Assembly: GCF_001426485.1 (NCBI RefSeq)
Contig: NZ_LMET01000001.1
Location: 835,398 to 896,239, forward strand
Source: Aeromicrobium sp. Root472D3
Lineage (GTDB): Bacteria > Actinomycetota > Actinomycetes > Propionibacteriales > Nocardioidaceae
DNA length: 60,842 nucleotides
Direction of reading: 5' to 3'
Shown: positions 43,677-52,156 of the stretch, one piece after another
How the letters are laid out: each line of letters starts with the position of its first letter
Numbering within the stretch: position 1 is the first letter of the stretch
Translations under genes and position numbers: made by a program
The notes under the pieces: generated by a model
What the model saw: only the letters and a program-made list of their open reading frames with translations
Database searches by the model: none
What the model was told of the DNA's origin: nothing

Positions 43677-44594
43677 TTACGTCTGCTGCGGCCGATCCGC
43701 TCCCCGCGGATCGGCGAGGACGTCGCGCCACGAGTGCTGCGGGTCGAAGCCGAGCAGGTCGCGCGCCTTGTCGATCGAGTAGAACGTCTCGTCGCGCCCC
43801 ATCTCGCGGCGCACCTCGACGCCCTCGTAGAACTCGTCGATGACCTCCTGGGTCGTCGCGGCGACCGACATGTCGGCGTTCGCGACGTTGAAGACCTCGT
43901 AGCCCAGGCCGTCGGTCTCGAGGCAGCGCTGCACCATCTGGCCCAGGTCGCGGGTGTCGATGTACGCGAACACGTTGCGCCGGCGCTGCGACGGGTCCTC
44001 GAGGAACGGCGGGAACAGCTCGGCGTACTCGTGGGGCTCGATGACGTTGTTGATGCGCAGGCCGTAGACGTCGGAGCCGGTGCGGGCCTGGAACGAGCGG
44101 GCCGTCGTCTCGCTCGCGACCTTCGACATCGCGTACGAGTCCTCCGGGACGGTCGGGTGCTCCTCGTCGACCGGCACGTACAGCGGCTTGCGCTCGCCCT
44201 GCGCGAAGCAGATGCCGTAGGTCGTCTCGGACGACGCGAACACGATCTTGGGGATGCCGAGGCGGGTCGCGGCCTCGAGCACGTGGTAGGTGCTGAGGAT
44301 GTTGGTGGCGTAGGTGGCGGCGTCGGTCTTGAGCCCGATGCGCGGGATCGCGGCGAAGTGCACGACGGCGTCGTACGACGGCACGGCGTCGAGCTCGAGC
44401 TCGTCGAGGTTCGCCAGTCCCGCGAGGGCCGAGTAGACGTCGCCCGCGTCGGTGAGGTCGACCGTGAGGTCGGAGACGCCCGCGTGGCCCAGCGGTGTCA
44501 GGTCGGCGTTGAGGACCTGGTGGCCCTGCTCGGCGAGGTGGGAGACGACGTGTCGGCCGGCCTTGCCGCTGCCGCCCGTGAAGAAGATGCGCAT
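43677..44594 (-). CDS. NAD-dependent epimerase/dehydratase (extended SDR)
   Basis: 305 residues. Rossmann motif FTGGSGKAGRHVVSHLAEQG at the N-terminus, VHFAAIP near residue 82, FASSETTYG near 123 and YAMSK near 154 for the catalytic Tyr/Lys. Could act on a nucleotide sugar or a free sugar/uronate. It follows the rhamnose-locus LacI gene after 56 nt on the same strand, so it may be co-transcribed, but it lacks a clear place in the rhamnose pathway. Confidence 0.85.
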   Translation of the reverse strand: MRIFFTGGSGKAGRHVVSHLAEQGHQVLNADLTPLGHAGVSDLTVDLTDAGDVYSALAGLANLDELELDAVPSYDAVVHFAAIPRIGLKTDAATYATNILSTYHVLEAATRLGIPKIVFASSETTYGICFAQGERKPLYVPVDEEHPTVPEDSYAMSKVASETTARSFQARTGSDVYGLRINNVIEPHEYAELFPPFLEDPSQRRRNVFAYIDTRDLGQMVQRCLETDGLGYEVFNVANADMSVAATTQEVIDEFYEGVEVRREMGRDETFYSIDKARDLLGFDPQHSWRDVLADPRGADRPQQT

Positions 44595-44650
44595 GACGTC
44601 ATGAGTACCCCGTTCGCGCGGGGGGCAACGGACCGGGTCGGCCGTGTCGC

Positions 44651-45661
44651 TCAGGACGACTGGGACGAGCGGCGGACCACGAGCTCGGGCATCAAGGTGA
44701 TGTGGCGGACCGTCGAGGCCGCGGGATCGGCGATGACGTCGACCAGCATCGTCGCGGCGGTCGAGCCCATCTGGTGGGCGGGCTGGCGCACGGACGTGAG
44801 GGGGATCGCCGCCGACGAGGCGAAGTCGATGTCGTCGTACCCGACGATCGCGATGTCGTCGGGGACGCGGACGCCCCGCAGGGTGAGGGCCTGCAGCACC
44901 CCGAGGGCCACGAGGTCGTTGGCCGCGAAGACCGCGTCGGGGCGTTGCGAGGGCGGCAGGTCGAGCAGCCGGTCGACACCGGTGCGGCCGGCCTCGGCAT
45001 TCATGGCATCGGTCTCGGTGTAGATGATCTCGCCGCTGCCGTGCGCCTCGGCCGCCGCCCGGGCCGCGGACAGGCGGTTGGCGACCTGGGCGAGGCCGGC
45101 GGGCCCGCCGATGAAGGCGATGCGCCGTCGTCCGGTCTCGAGGAGGTGCTCGGTGGCGATCCGGCCCCCCGTCGCGTCGTCGATCGAGACCGACGAGAAC
45201 TCGGTGGCGCGGGTCATGCGGTCGACCAGCACGACGCTCGTGCCGCGGTCGCGCAGGCGACGCAGGCGGTCGAGCACGTCGCCGGTCGGCGTGATGAGCA
45301 CCCCGTCCATGCGCTGCTGCTCGAACAGGTCGAGGTAGTTCGCCTCGCGGTGCTCCTCCTGCGAGGAGTTGCCCATGATGAGCGGACGCTGCTGGCCCAG
45401 CAGGACGTCCTCGACGCCCCGGGCCACGTCGGTGAAGAAGGGGTTCGCGATGTCGAGCACGATCATGCCGATGGCCCGGTTGGTGCCGGCCCGCAGCTGG
45501 CGCGCCGCGTCGTTGCGGATGTAGCCCAGCTCGTCGATGGCGGCCTGGATGCGGGCGAGCGTCGCGGGCGACACCTTGGTCGGATGGTTCAGCGCATTGG
45601 ACACCGTGGCGGGCGAGACGCCGGCTCGCGCCGCGACGTCGCGCACCTGGGCCACTGGCAT
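44651..45661 (-). CDS. LacI-family regulator of the rhamnose locus
   Basis: 336 residues from ATG 45661. N-terminal helix-turn-helix and hinge (VRDVAARAGVSPATVSNALNHPTKVSP...AARQLRAG) and a periplasmic-binding-like sensor domain ending VRQPAHQMGSTAA. Divergent from the rhamnose importer, with operators overlapping its own -10 and the importer's promoter, so it probably represses the whole locus until L-rhamnose or a derivative binds. The start is set by a TAATCT box 7 nt upstream; a longer version from 45688 would overlap the operator. Confidence 0.9.
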   Translation of the reverse strand: MPVAQVRDVAARAGVSPATVSNALNHPTKVSPATLARIQAAIDELGYIRNDAARQLRAGTNRAIGMIVLDIANPFFTDVARGVEDVLLGQQRPLIMGNSSQEEHREANYLDLFEQQRMDGVLITPTGDVLDRLRRLRDRGTSVVLVDRMTRATEFSSVSIDDATGGRIATEHLLETGRRRIAFIGGPAGLAQVANRLSAARAAAEAHGSGEIIYTETDAMNAEAGRTGVDRLLDLPPSQRPDAVFAANDLVALGVLQALTLRGVRVPDDIAIVGYDDIDFASSAAIPLTSVRQPAHQMGSTAATMLVDVIADPAASTVRHITLMPELVVRRSSQSS

Positions 45662-45668
45662 GACGAGC

Positions 45669-45674
45669 AGATTA
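45669..45674 (-). promoter_or_regulatory. Leaderless -10 box for lacI (TAATCT)
   Basis: Minus strand TAATCT-N7-ATG(45661); overlaps the operator at 45672-45685. Confidence 0.5.
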
Positions 45675-45685
45675 ACACGATCCAA
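45672..45685. promoter_or_regulatory. LacI-type operator 1
   Basis: TTAACACGATCCAA, the weakest of three related 14-mers in this locus (consensus TTrAAnCGATTnAA). It overlaps the lacI -10 box, giving autoregulation. Confidence 0.5.
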
Positions 45686-45737
45686 CATCGAGGGTTGACG
45701 AATCTGTGACCCCCGTCATACAGTCTCCCGGGTCGTA

Positions 45738-45751
45738 TTAAAACGATTCAA
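45738..45751. promoter_or_regulatory. LacI-type operator 2, importer promoter
   Basis: TTAAAACGATTCAA, 20 nt before the importer ATPase ATG. Matches the near-palindrome upstream of the isomerase gene at 11 of 14 positions. Confidence 0.6.
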
Positions 45752-45770
45752 ATCGAGACTCGGAGAACGT

Positions 45771-47282
45771 ATGAACGCGAACGGTGCCGTCGCCCTGCAG
45801 CTCGTGCAGGTGCGCAAGTCGTTCGGGCCGGTGATGGCCCTGAGGTCGGGGAGCCTGACGGTCTGCTCGGGCTCGATCCACGCCCTCGTGGGGGAGAACG
45901 GCGCCGGCAAGTCGACGCTCGTCAAGATCGTCGCCGGCCTGTACCAGCGCGACGGCGGTGACTTCCTCCTGCACGGCGAGAGCGTCGACTTCTCGTCGAC
46001 CGCGGCCTCGAAGGACGCGGGCATCGCCGTGATCTACCAGGAGCCGACCCTCTTCCCCGACCTGTCGGTCACCGAGAACCTGTTCATGGGACGCCAGCCC
46101 GTCGGCGCCGGACGCCGCATCGACCGCAAGGCGATGCACGAGGAGGCCACGGCGCTGTTCTCGCGTCTCGGGGTCAGCCTCGACCCCCGCCGCCTCGCCG
46201 AGGGCCTGTCGATCGCCGACCAGCAGATCATCGAGATCGCCAAGGCCATCTCGCTGGACGCCAGCGTCCTGATCATGGACGAGCCGACGGCGGCCCTGAG
46301 CGGCGTCGAGGTCGACCGGCTGTTCGCCGTCGCGCGCAGCCTGCGCGACGAGGGTCGCGCCCTGGTGTTCATCTCGCACCGCTTCGAGGAGGTCTTCGAC
46401 CTCTGCGACACCGTCACGGTCATGCGCGACGGCGAGTACGTCTCGACCGACGCGATCGCCGAGACCACGCCGGCCGCCATCGTCTCCAAGATGGTGGGTC
46501 GCGAGGTCGCCGAGCTGTTCCCCAAGACGCCCGCGACGATCGGCGAGCCGGTCCTGCAGGTCGCGGGCCTGGAGTCCGCCGGCGTCTTCCACGACGTGAG
46601 CTTCGAGGTGCGCTCCGGCGAGATCGTGGCCCTCGCGGGCCTCGTCGGCGCAGGACGCAGCGAGATCGCCCGTGCGGTCTTCGGCGTCGACGGCTACGAC
46701 GCGGGCACCGTGACGCTGAACGGCACCGCCGTCCGGCCCAGGAGCCCGCGTGCCGCGATCCGGGCCGGCATGGGCTTCGTCCCCGAGGACCGCCGTCAGC
46801 AGGGGCTCGTCACGGAGGCCTCGGTGGCGCACAACGTCGCCGCGGTCATCAGGACGAAGCTGTCGAGGCTCGGCCTGATCACCCGGTCGGCCGAGAACAG
46901 GGCGGCCGGCCCGTGGTCCGGACGCCTCGAGGTCAAGACCAACGCCCTCGACATGCACGCCACGACGATGAGCGGCGGCAACCAGCAGAAGGTCGTCATC
47001 GCCAAGTGGCTCGCGACCGACCCCTCGCTGCTGATCATCGACGAGCCGACCCGCGGCATCGACGTCGGCACGAAGTCCGAGGTCCACCGCCTGATCTCCG
47101 AGCTCGCGGGCCAGGGCATGGCGATCCTGATGATCTCGTCGGAGCTGCCCGAGGTCCTGGGCATGGCCGACCGCGTCCTCGTCGTCTGCGAGGGCCGCAT
47201 CACCGCCGACATCGACCGTGCGGACGCGACGCCCGAGAGCGTCATGACCGCCGCCACGAACACCATCGGAGCCGCTTCATGA
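45771..47282 (+). CDS. Rhamnose ABC importer ATP-binding protein
   Basis: 503 residues, the two-domain ATPase of CUT2 sugar importers. The N-domain has GENGAGKST near residue 46 and LSIADQQIIEIAKAI; the C-domain has a degenerate P-loop (GLVGAGRSE) but an intact MSGGNQQKVVIAKWL, exactly as in RbsA/RhaT-type subunits. First gene of the importer operon under LacI control. ATGA overlap with the permease. Confidence 0.92.
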   Translation: MNANGAVALQLVQVRKSFGPVMALRSGSLTVCSGSIHALVGENGAGKSTLVKIVAGLYQRDGGDFLLHGESVDFSSTAASKDAGIAVIYQEPTLFPDLSVTENLFMGRQPVGAGRRIDRKAMHEEATALFSRLGVSLDPRRLAEGLSIADQQIIEIAKAISLDASVLIMDEPTAALSGVEVDRLFAVARSLRDEGRALVFISHRFEEVFDLCDTVTVMRDGEYVSTDAIAETTPAAIVSKMVGREVAELFPKTPATIGEPVLQVAGLESAGVFHDVSFEVRSGEIVALAGLVGAGRSEIARAVFGVDGYDAGTVTLNGTAVRPRSPRAAIRAGMGFVPEDRRQQGLVTEASVAHNVAAVIRTKLSRLGLITRSAENRAAGPWSGRLEVKTNALDMHATTMSGGNQQKVVIAKWLATDPSLLIIDEPTRGIDVGTKSEVHRLISELAGQGMAILMISSELPEVLGMADRVLVVCEGRITADIDRADATPESVMTAATNTIGAAS

Positions 47283-48313
47283 GCACCACGACCCTCGTCG
47301 AGCCGAGCCGCCGCAGCGCGGCGCAGCGCGCGGTCTCGACGATCCTGACCTCGCGCGAGTCGGCGATCGCCCTGGTGCTGGTCGTCGTCGTCCTGGCCGC
47401 CACGAGCCAGCGCAGCAGCTTCCTGTTCAGCAGCGACAGCTGGCGCGACCTGCTCCTGGCACCGTCGATCCTGCTGCTGCTCGCGGTCGGCCAGGCCGTC
47501 GTGATCATCACCCGCAGCGTCGACCTGTCGGTCGGCTCGACCCTGGCCCTCACGGCCTACCTGACCGGGCGGCTGTTCGTCGACAACCCGGGCATCCCGG
47601 TCGTCGTGGTGTTCCTGATCGGGATCGCCGCCGGCGCCCTGCTGGGTCTGGTCAACGGGCTGCTCGTCGCGCTCGGCAAGGTGCCCGCCCTGGTCATCAC
47701 GCTCGGCACGATGTACATCTACCGCGGCATCGTGCTCGAGTGGGCCGGCAGCGACCGCATCAACGCCTCCGACATGCCCAGCGGCTTCCTGGCGCTCGGC
47801 ACCAAGACGATCCTGACGATTCCGGTCCTGACGATCATCGCCGTCGTGGTCCTGGTGGCGGTCGGCTACTACCTGCGCACCGCGAGGGGTGGGCGCGAGC
47901 TGTACGCGATCGGGTCCGACCCGGACGCCGCCCACCTCTACGGGCTGAACGTGCGCAAGCGGGTCATCGGGGCCTTCGTGCTGTGCGGTGCCCTGGCGGG
48001 CCTGGCCGGCGTCGTCTACGCGGCCCGCTACGGCACGATCAGCTCGAGCGCCGGCACGGGCATCGAGCTGCAGGCCGTGGGAGCGGCCGTGATCGGCGGC
48101 GTCGCGATCTTCGGTGGCAGCGGCACCGTCTGGGGCGCCGCGATCGGCGCCTGGCTCCTCATCACCATCAACCGCGCGCTCCCGATCCTCGGGGTGCAGG
48201 ACTTCTGGCAGCGCGCCGTCGTCGGCGCGCTCATCATCGCCGCGATCGTCCTGGACCGGGTGCTCGCGATCCGACGATCACGCAAGCTCATCGAGGCGAG
48301 GGACGACTCATGA
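47279..48313 (+). CDS. Rhamnose ABC importer permease 1
   Basis: 344 residues, about nine or ten membrane segments. The CUT2 permease loop GSDPDAAHLYGLNVRKRVIGAFVLCGALAGLAGVVYAAR (EAA-like) is near residue 215, and VDLSVGSTLALTAYL near 80. Pairs with the second permease; ATGA overlaps on both sides. Confidence 0.92.
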   Translation: MSTTTLVEPSRRSAAQRAVSTILTSRESAIALVLVVVVLAATSQRSSFLFSSDSWRDLLLAPSILLLLAVGQAVVIITRSVDLSVGSTLALTAYLTGRLFVDNPGIPVVVVFLIGIAAGALLGLVNGLLVALGKVPALVITLGTMYIYRGIVLEWAGSDRINASDMPSGFLALGTKTILTIPVLTIIAVVVLVAVGYYLRTARGGRELYAIGSDPDAAHLYGLNVRKRVIGAFVLCGALAGLAGVVYAARYGTISSSAGTGIELQAVGAAVIGGVAIFGGSGTVWGAAIGAWLLITINRALPILGVQDFWQRAVVGALIIAAIVLDRVLAIRRSRKLIEARDDS

Positions 48314-49407
48314 CCACCACCGACACCCCCCGCGCCCAGGCGGACCGAACCTACCCGTCCTACGCCAAGGCCCTGTGGCAGCGCGTGCTGCTGACGCGCG
48401 AGTTCGCCGTCATCGCCCTGCTGCTGATCGTGTTCTTCTACTCGCGCAGCGAGATCCCGAACTTCGACGGTCCGCTGACGATCTACTACCTGCTGCTCGA
48501 CGTCGCGCCGATCCTGCTCATCGCGCTGCCCATGACGCTGGTCATCATCACCGGCGAGATCGACCTGTCGGTCGCCAGCGTGGTCGGACTCAGCAGCGTC
48601 CTGGTCGGCGACCTGCACCAGGGCGGCATGTCGATCCCGATGGCCGCGCTGGTCGCGATCCTCGTGGGCGTCCTGTGCGGGGCCTTCAACGGCTTCCTCG
48701 TCGCGTACGTCGGCCTGCCCTCGCTGGCGGTGACGATCGGCACGCTCGCGCTCTACCGCGGACTCGCGGTCGGGCTGCTCGGCACCACCGCGATCACCGA
48801 CTTCCCCGAGAAGTGGACCGACCTGGCCAAGGACCGCATCGGCGACAGCAGCTACCCCGTGATCGTCATCCCGATCCTGGTGCTCGTCATCCTGTTCGTC
48901 CTGCTGCTGCACTTCACGCCGTTCGGCCGCGGTGTCTTCGACATCGGCCTGAACGACGAGGCGGCGCACTTCTCGGGCGTCAACGTCGCCCGCACCAAGT
49001 TCTGGCTGTTCGTCATGGCCGGTGCGGTCTCGGCGTTCGCCGGCATCTACTTCACCCTCCGGTTCGGCAGCTCCCGCGGCGACAACGCCACGGGCATGGA
49101 GCTGCAGGTCATCGCGGCCGTGCTGCTCGGCGGGGTGTCGATCTTCGGAGGCCGTGGCGCACTGCACGGCGTCCTCGCAGGCGTCCTGCTGATCGGTGTC
49201 CTCCAGAGCGCGCTGCGCCTGGACGACGTCTCGGCGAACGTCATCAACATCATCATCGGCATCCTCCTGATCGCCTCGGTGATGTCCACCAGCTTCCTGA
49301 CCTTCGTAGCTCGGACGACGGCTGGGATGAAGAGAAGGGCCAGCGACGGCTCTCCTGAACGTCGGCAGCGGCAGGCGTCAGCACACCACGAAGGGAACAA
49401 CTCATGA
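48310..49407 (+). CDS. Rhamnose ABC importer permease 2
   Basis: 365 residues. Like its partner but with GEIDLSVASVVGLSSVLVGDL near residue 82 and the loop GLNDEAAHFSGVNVARTKFWLFVMAGAVSAFAG near 215. Two different permeases are characteristic of rhamnose-type CUT2 importers. A basic C-terminal tail follows the last helix. Overlaps the binding-protein gene by 4 nt. Confidence 0.92.
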   Translation: MTTTDTPRAQADRTYPSYAKALWQRVLLTREFAVIALLLIVFFYSRSEIPNFDGPLTIYYLLLDVAPILLIALPMTLVIITGEIDLSVASVVGLSSVLVGDLHQGGMSIPMAALVAILVGVLCGAFNGFLVAYVGLPSLAVTIGTLALYRGLAVGLLGTTAITDFPEKWTDLAKDRIGDSSYPVIVIPILVLVILFVLLLHFTPFGRGVFDIGLNDEAAHFSGVNVARTKFWLFVMAGAVSAFAGIYFTLRFGSSRGDNATGMELQVIAAVLLGGVSIFGGRGALHGVLAGVLLIGVLQSALRLDDVSANVINIIIGILLIASVMSTSFLTFVARTTAGMKRRASDGSPERRQRQASAHHEGNNS

Positions 49408-50438
49408 AGTTCAGCAACAAGAAGGCGACCGCCCTCGCGGCCCTCGCCGTCAGCGCTGCGCTCGTCCTGTCGGCCTGCGGTGGCGGTTCGGACAGCGACG
49501 GAGGCGGCTCGGGCGGCGGCGGAGGAGACCTCTCGGTCACCTTCCTGCCCAAGAACCTCGGCAACCCGTACTTCGACACCAGCGACAAGGGTGGCAAGGC
49601 CGCCGTCGAGGAGTTCGGCGGAAAGTTCTCCGAGGTCGGCCCGCAGGAGGCGACCCCGGACGGACAGGTGCCCTTCATCAACACCGCCGCCCAGCAGGGC
49701 ATCGGCGCGCTCGTCGTGTCCGCGAACGACCCCAAGGCCATCGGTGACGCCCTCAACGAGGCTCGCGACGCCGGCACCAAGGTCGTCACGTTCGACTCCG
49801 ACACCGATCCCGAGTACCGCGACCTGTTCATCAACCAGGCCAGCGCCGAGGGCATCGCCAAGGTGCAGGTCAAGATGATCGCCGAGCAGATCGGCGACGC
49901 GGGTGACATCGCGATCCTGTCGGCCGCGGCCAACGCGACGAACCAGAACGAGTGGATCGACCTCATGAAGAAGGAGATCGCGGCGAGCCACCCGAACATC
50001 AAGGTCGTCGACACGGTCTACGGCGACGACGACGACCAGGCGTCGTTCGACAAGACGTCGGCGCTGCTGCAGAAGTACCCGAACCTCAAGGGCATCGTCT
50101 CGCCCACCACGGTCGGCATCGCCGCCGCGGCGCGCTACGTGTCCGACTCGGACTTCAAGGGCAAGGTCAAGGTCACGGGACTCGGCACGCCCAACCAGAT
50201 GCGCGAGTACGTCGAGAACGGGACCGTCGACGCGTTCGCGCTGTGGAACCCCGAGGACCTCGGCTACCTGGCCGCCTTCGCCGCCAAGGCGCTGGTCGAC
50301 GGCGACATCACCGGCAAGGAGGGTGACACGTTCACCGCCGGCAAGCTCGGTGACTACACCGTCGGCGCCGACAGCACCGTCCTGCTGGGCGACCCGTTCG
50401 AGTTCACGAAGGACAACATCGGCGACTTCGACTTCTGA
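49404..50438 (+). CDS. rhaS: Rhamnose-binding lipoprotein
   Basis: 344 residues. Signal peptide and lipobox ALVLSACGG (Cys26), a Gly/Ser/Asp linker and a type I sugar-binding fold (SVTFLPKNLGNPYFDTSDKGGKAAVEEFGG...). The opening strand and the ...QATPDGQ...INTAAQQG pattern resemble RhaS rhamnose-binding proteins. Delivers the sugar to the permeases. Followed by a strong hairpin that may set its higher expression. Confidence 0.88.
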   Translation: MKFSNKKATALAALAVSAALVLSACGGGSDSDGGGSGGGGGDLSVTFLPKNLGNPYFDTSDKGGKAAVEEFGGKFSEVGPQEATPDGQVPFINTAAQQGIGALVVSANDPKAIGDALNEARDAGTKVVTFDSDTDPEYRDLFINQASAEGIAKVQVKMIAEQIGDAGDIAILSAAANATNQNEWIDLMKKEIAASHPNIKVVDTVYGDDDDQASFDKTSALLQKYPNLKGIVSPTTVGIAAAARYVSDSDFKGKVKVTGLGTPNQMREYVENGTVDAFALWNPEDLGYLAAFAAKALVDGDITGKEGDTFTAGKLGDYTVGADSTVLLGDPFEFTKDNIGDFDF

Positions 50439-50466
50439 GTCGAGCCCGCCGGGCATCCCCCTGCGT

Positions 50467-50496
50467 CCGGTCGGCGGACTTCACTCCGCCGACCGG
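50467..50496 (+). terminator. Perfect 12-bp hairpin after rhaS
   Basis: CCGGTCGGCGGA-CTTCAC-TCCGCCGACCGG. Placed between rhaS and rhaM, it can act as a partial terminator or mRNA-protecting stem. Confidence 0.6.
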
Positions 50497-50536
50497 GCGT
50501 CCCCTCCTCCCTTCCTCCCGCGTGAAAGGTCCGACC

Positions 50537-50881
50537 GTGCGTCGCGTCTGCTTCCAGCTCCAGGTCAAGCCCGACCGGATCGACGAGTACACCCGGCGCC
50601 ACGCCGCGGTGTGGCCCGACATGCTCCGTGCCCTGGCCGACTCCGGCTGGCACAACTACTCGCTCTTCCTGCGTCCGGACGGCCTGCTGATCGGCTACGT
50701 CGAGACCCCCTCGCTCGAGGACGCGCAGGCCGCGATGGCGCGCACCGAGGTCAACGGCCGCTGGCAGGCCGAGATGGCGGAGTTCTTCGTCGACCTCGGC
50801 GACGCCTCGCCCGACACGGGCTTCGTGGAGCTCCAGGAGGTCTTCCACCTGGAGGACCAGCTCGGGTCGCTCCCCGACTGA
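50537..50881 (+). CDS. rhaM: L-rhamnose mutarotase
   Basis: 114 residues from GTG 50537, chosen because AAAGG lies 7 nt upstream (GTG 50522 would add five residues). RhaM features: RVCFQLQVKPDRIDEYTRRHAAVWPDML with the conserved Tyr and His, GWHNYSLFLRPDGLLIGYVE, and a C-terminal LEEVFHLED-like segment. Converts the alpha and beta anomers so the isomerase receives the right form. Confidence 0.9.
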   Translation: MRRVCFQLQVKPDRIDEYTRRHAAVWPDMLRALADSGWHNYSLFLRPDGLLIGYVETPSLEDAQAAMARTEVNGRWQAEMAEFFVDLGDASPDTGFVELQEVFHLEDQLGSLPD

Positions 50882-50914
50882 CAGCGGTACTGGCGGACCT
50901 CGGTCCACCTGTGA

Positions 50915-50928
50915 TTGAATCGATTTAA
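50915..50928. promoter_or_regulatory. LacI-type operator 3, isomerase promoter
   Basis: TTGAATCGATTTAA, nearly palindromic around ATCGAT (12 of 14 symmetric), 40 nt before rhaI. The best copy of the motif in the window. Confidence 0.65.
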
Positions 50929-50967
50929 TAAGCGCCGCCCCGCGACGCGAGACGAGAGAAGCAGACG

Positions 50968-52131
50968 ATGACGACATTCAGCGCGATCAGTGCGCAGCTC
51001 GAGGGACAGGCCATCGAGGTCCCGTCCTGGGCCTACGGCAACTCCGGCACCCGCTTCAAGGTGTTCGGCTCGGCCGGCACCCCCCGCACGGTCGAGGAGA
51101 AGATCGCCGACGCCGCCGAGGTCAACCGCCACACGGGGCTCGCGCCGCTCGTCTCGCTGCACATCCCGTGGGACCTGGTCGACGACTGGGACGCGCTGCG
51201 CCGCCACGCCGAGGGCCTCGGCATCGGCCTCGGGACGATCAACTCCAACACGTTCCAGGACGACGACTACAAGCTCGGCGCCCTGACGCACACCGATGCC
51301 GCGATCCGCCAGAAGGCCATCGACCACCACCTGGCCTGCATCGACATCATGGACCAGACCGGCTCCCGCGACCTCAAGATCTGGCTCGCCGAGGGCACCA
51401 ACTACGCCGGGCAGGGCGACATCCGCGGCCGGCAGGACCGCCTCGCCGAGTCGCTCGCGACGATCTACGACCGCATCGGCGACGACCAGCGCCTCGTGCT
51501 GGAGTACAAGTTCTTCGAGCCGGCGTTCTACCACACCGACGTCCCGGACTGGGGCACGTCGTACGTGCAGGTGCAGGCCCTCGGCGACAAGGCGTTCGTG
51601 TGCCTCGACACCGGCCACCACGCGCCGGGCACCAACATCGAGTTCATCGTCGCGCAGCTGCTGCGCCTCGGGAAGCTCGGGTCGTTCGACTTCAACAGCC
51701 GCTTCTACGCCGACGACGACCTCATCGTGGGGTCGGCCGACCCCTTCCAGCTGTTCCGCATCATGTTCGAGGTCATCCGGGGCGGCGGGTACGGCCCCGA
51801 CAGCCAGGTCGCGTTCATGCTCGACCAGTGCCACAACATCGAGGACAAGATCCCCGGGCAGATCCGGTCGGTCCTCAACGTGCAGGAGATGACGGCCCGG
51901 GCGCTGCTCGTCGACACCGAGGCGCTGACCAAGGCCCAGGCCGAGGGCGACGTCCTCGGCGCGCACGAGATCTTCACGGACGCGTTCTACACCGACGTCC
52001 GCGCCGACCTCGCAGCGTGGCGCGAGGAGCGCGGGCTGCCCGGCAACCCGATGCGGGCCTACGCCGAGAGCGGCTACCAGGACACCATCGCCGCCGAGCG
52101 CGTCGGCGGCACCCAGGCCAGCTGGAACTGA
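50968..52131 (+). CDS. rhaI: L-rhamnose isomerase (RhaI type)
   Basis: 387 residues, a TIM-barrel isomerase of the rhamnose/xylose-isomerase-like group rather than the E. coli RhaA type. Metal and substrate residues lie in LVLEYKFFEPAFYHTDV near residue 170, CLDTGHHAPGTNIE near 210, FDFNSRFYADDDLIVGSADPFQ near 235 and FMLDQCHNIEDK near 285. Converts L-rhamnose to L-rhamnulose. Starts its own LacI-controlled operon with the aldolase and kinase. Confidence 0.92.
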   Translation: MTTFSAISAQLEGQAIEVPSWAYGNSGTRFKVFGSAGTPRTVEEKIADAAEVNRHTGLAPLVSLHIPWDLVDDWDALRRHAEGLGIGLGTINSNTFQDDDYKLGALTHTDAAIRQKAIDHHLACIDIMDQTGSRDLKIWLAEGTNYAGQGDIRGRQDRLAESLATIYDRIGDDQRLVLEYKFFEPAFYHTDVPDWGTSYVQVQALGDKAFVCLDTGHHAPGTNIEFIVAQLLRLGKLGSFDFNSRFYADDDLIVGSADPFQLFRIMFEVIRGGGYGPDSQVAFMLDQCHNIEDKIPGQIRSVLNVQEMTARALLVDTEALTKAQAEGDVLGAHEIFTDAFYTDVRADLAAWREERGLPGNPMRAYAESGYQDTIAAERVGGTQASWN

Positions 52132-52156
52132 CACCCCCCACACCCCAAGGGACACC

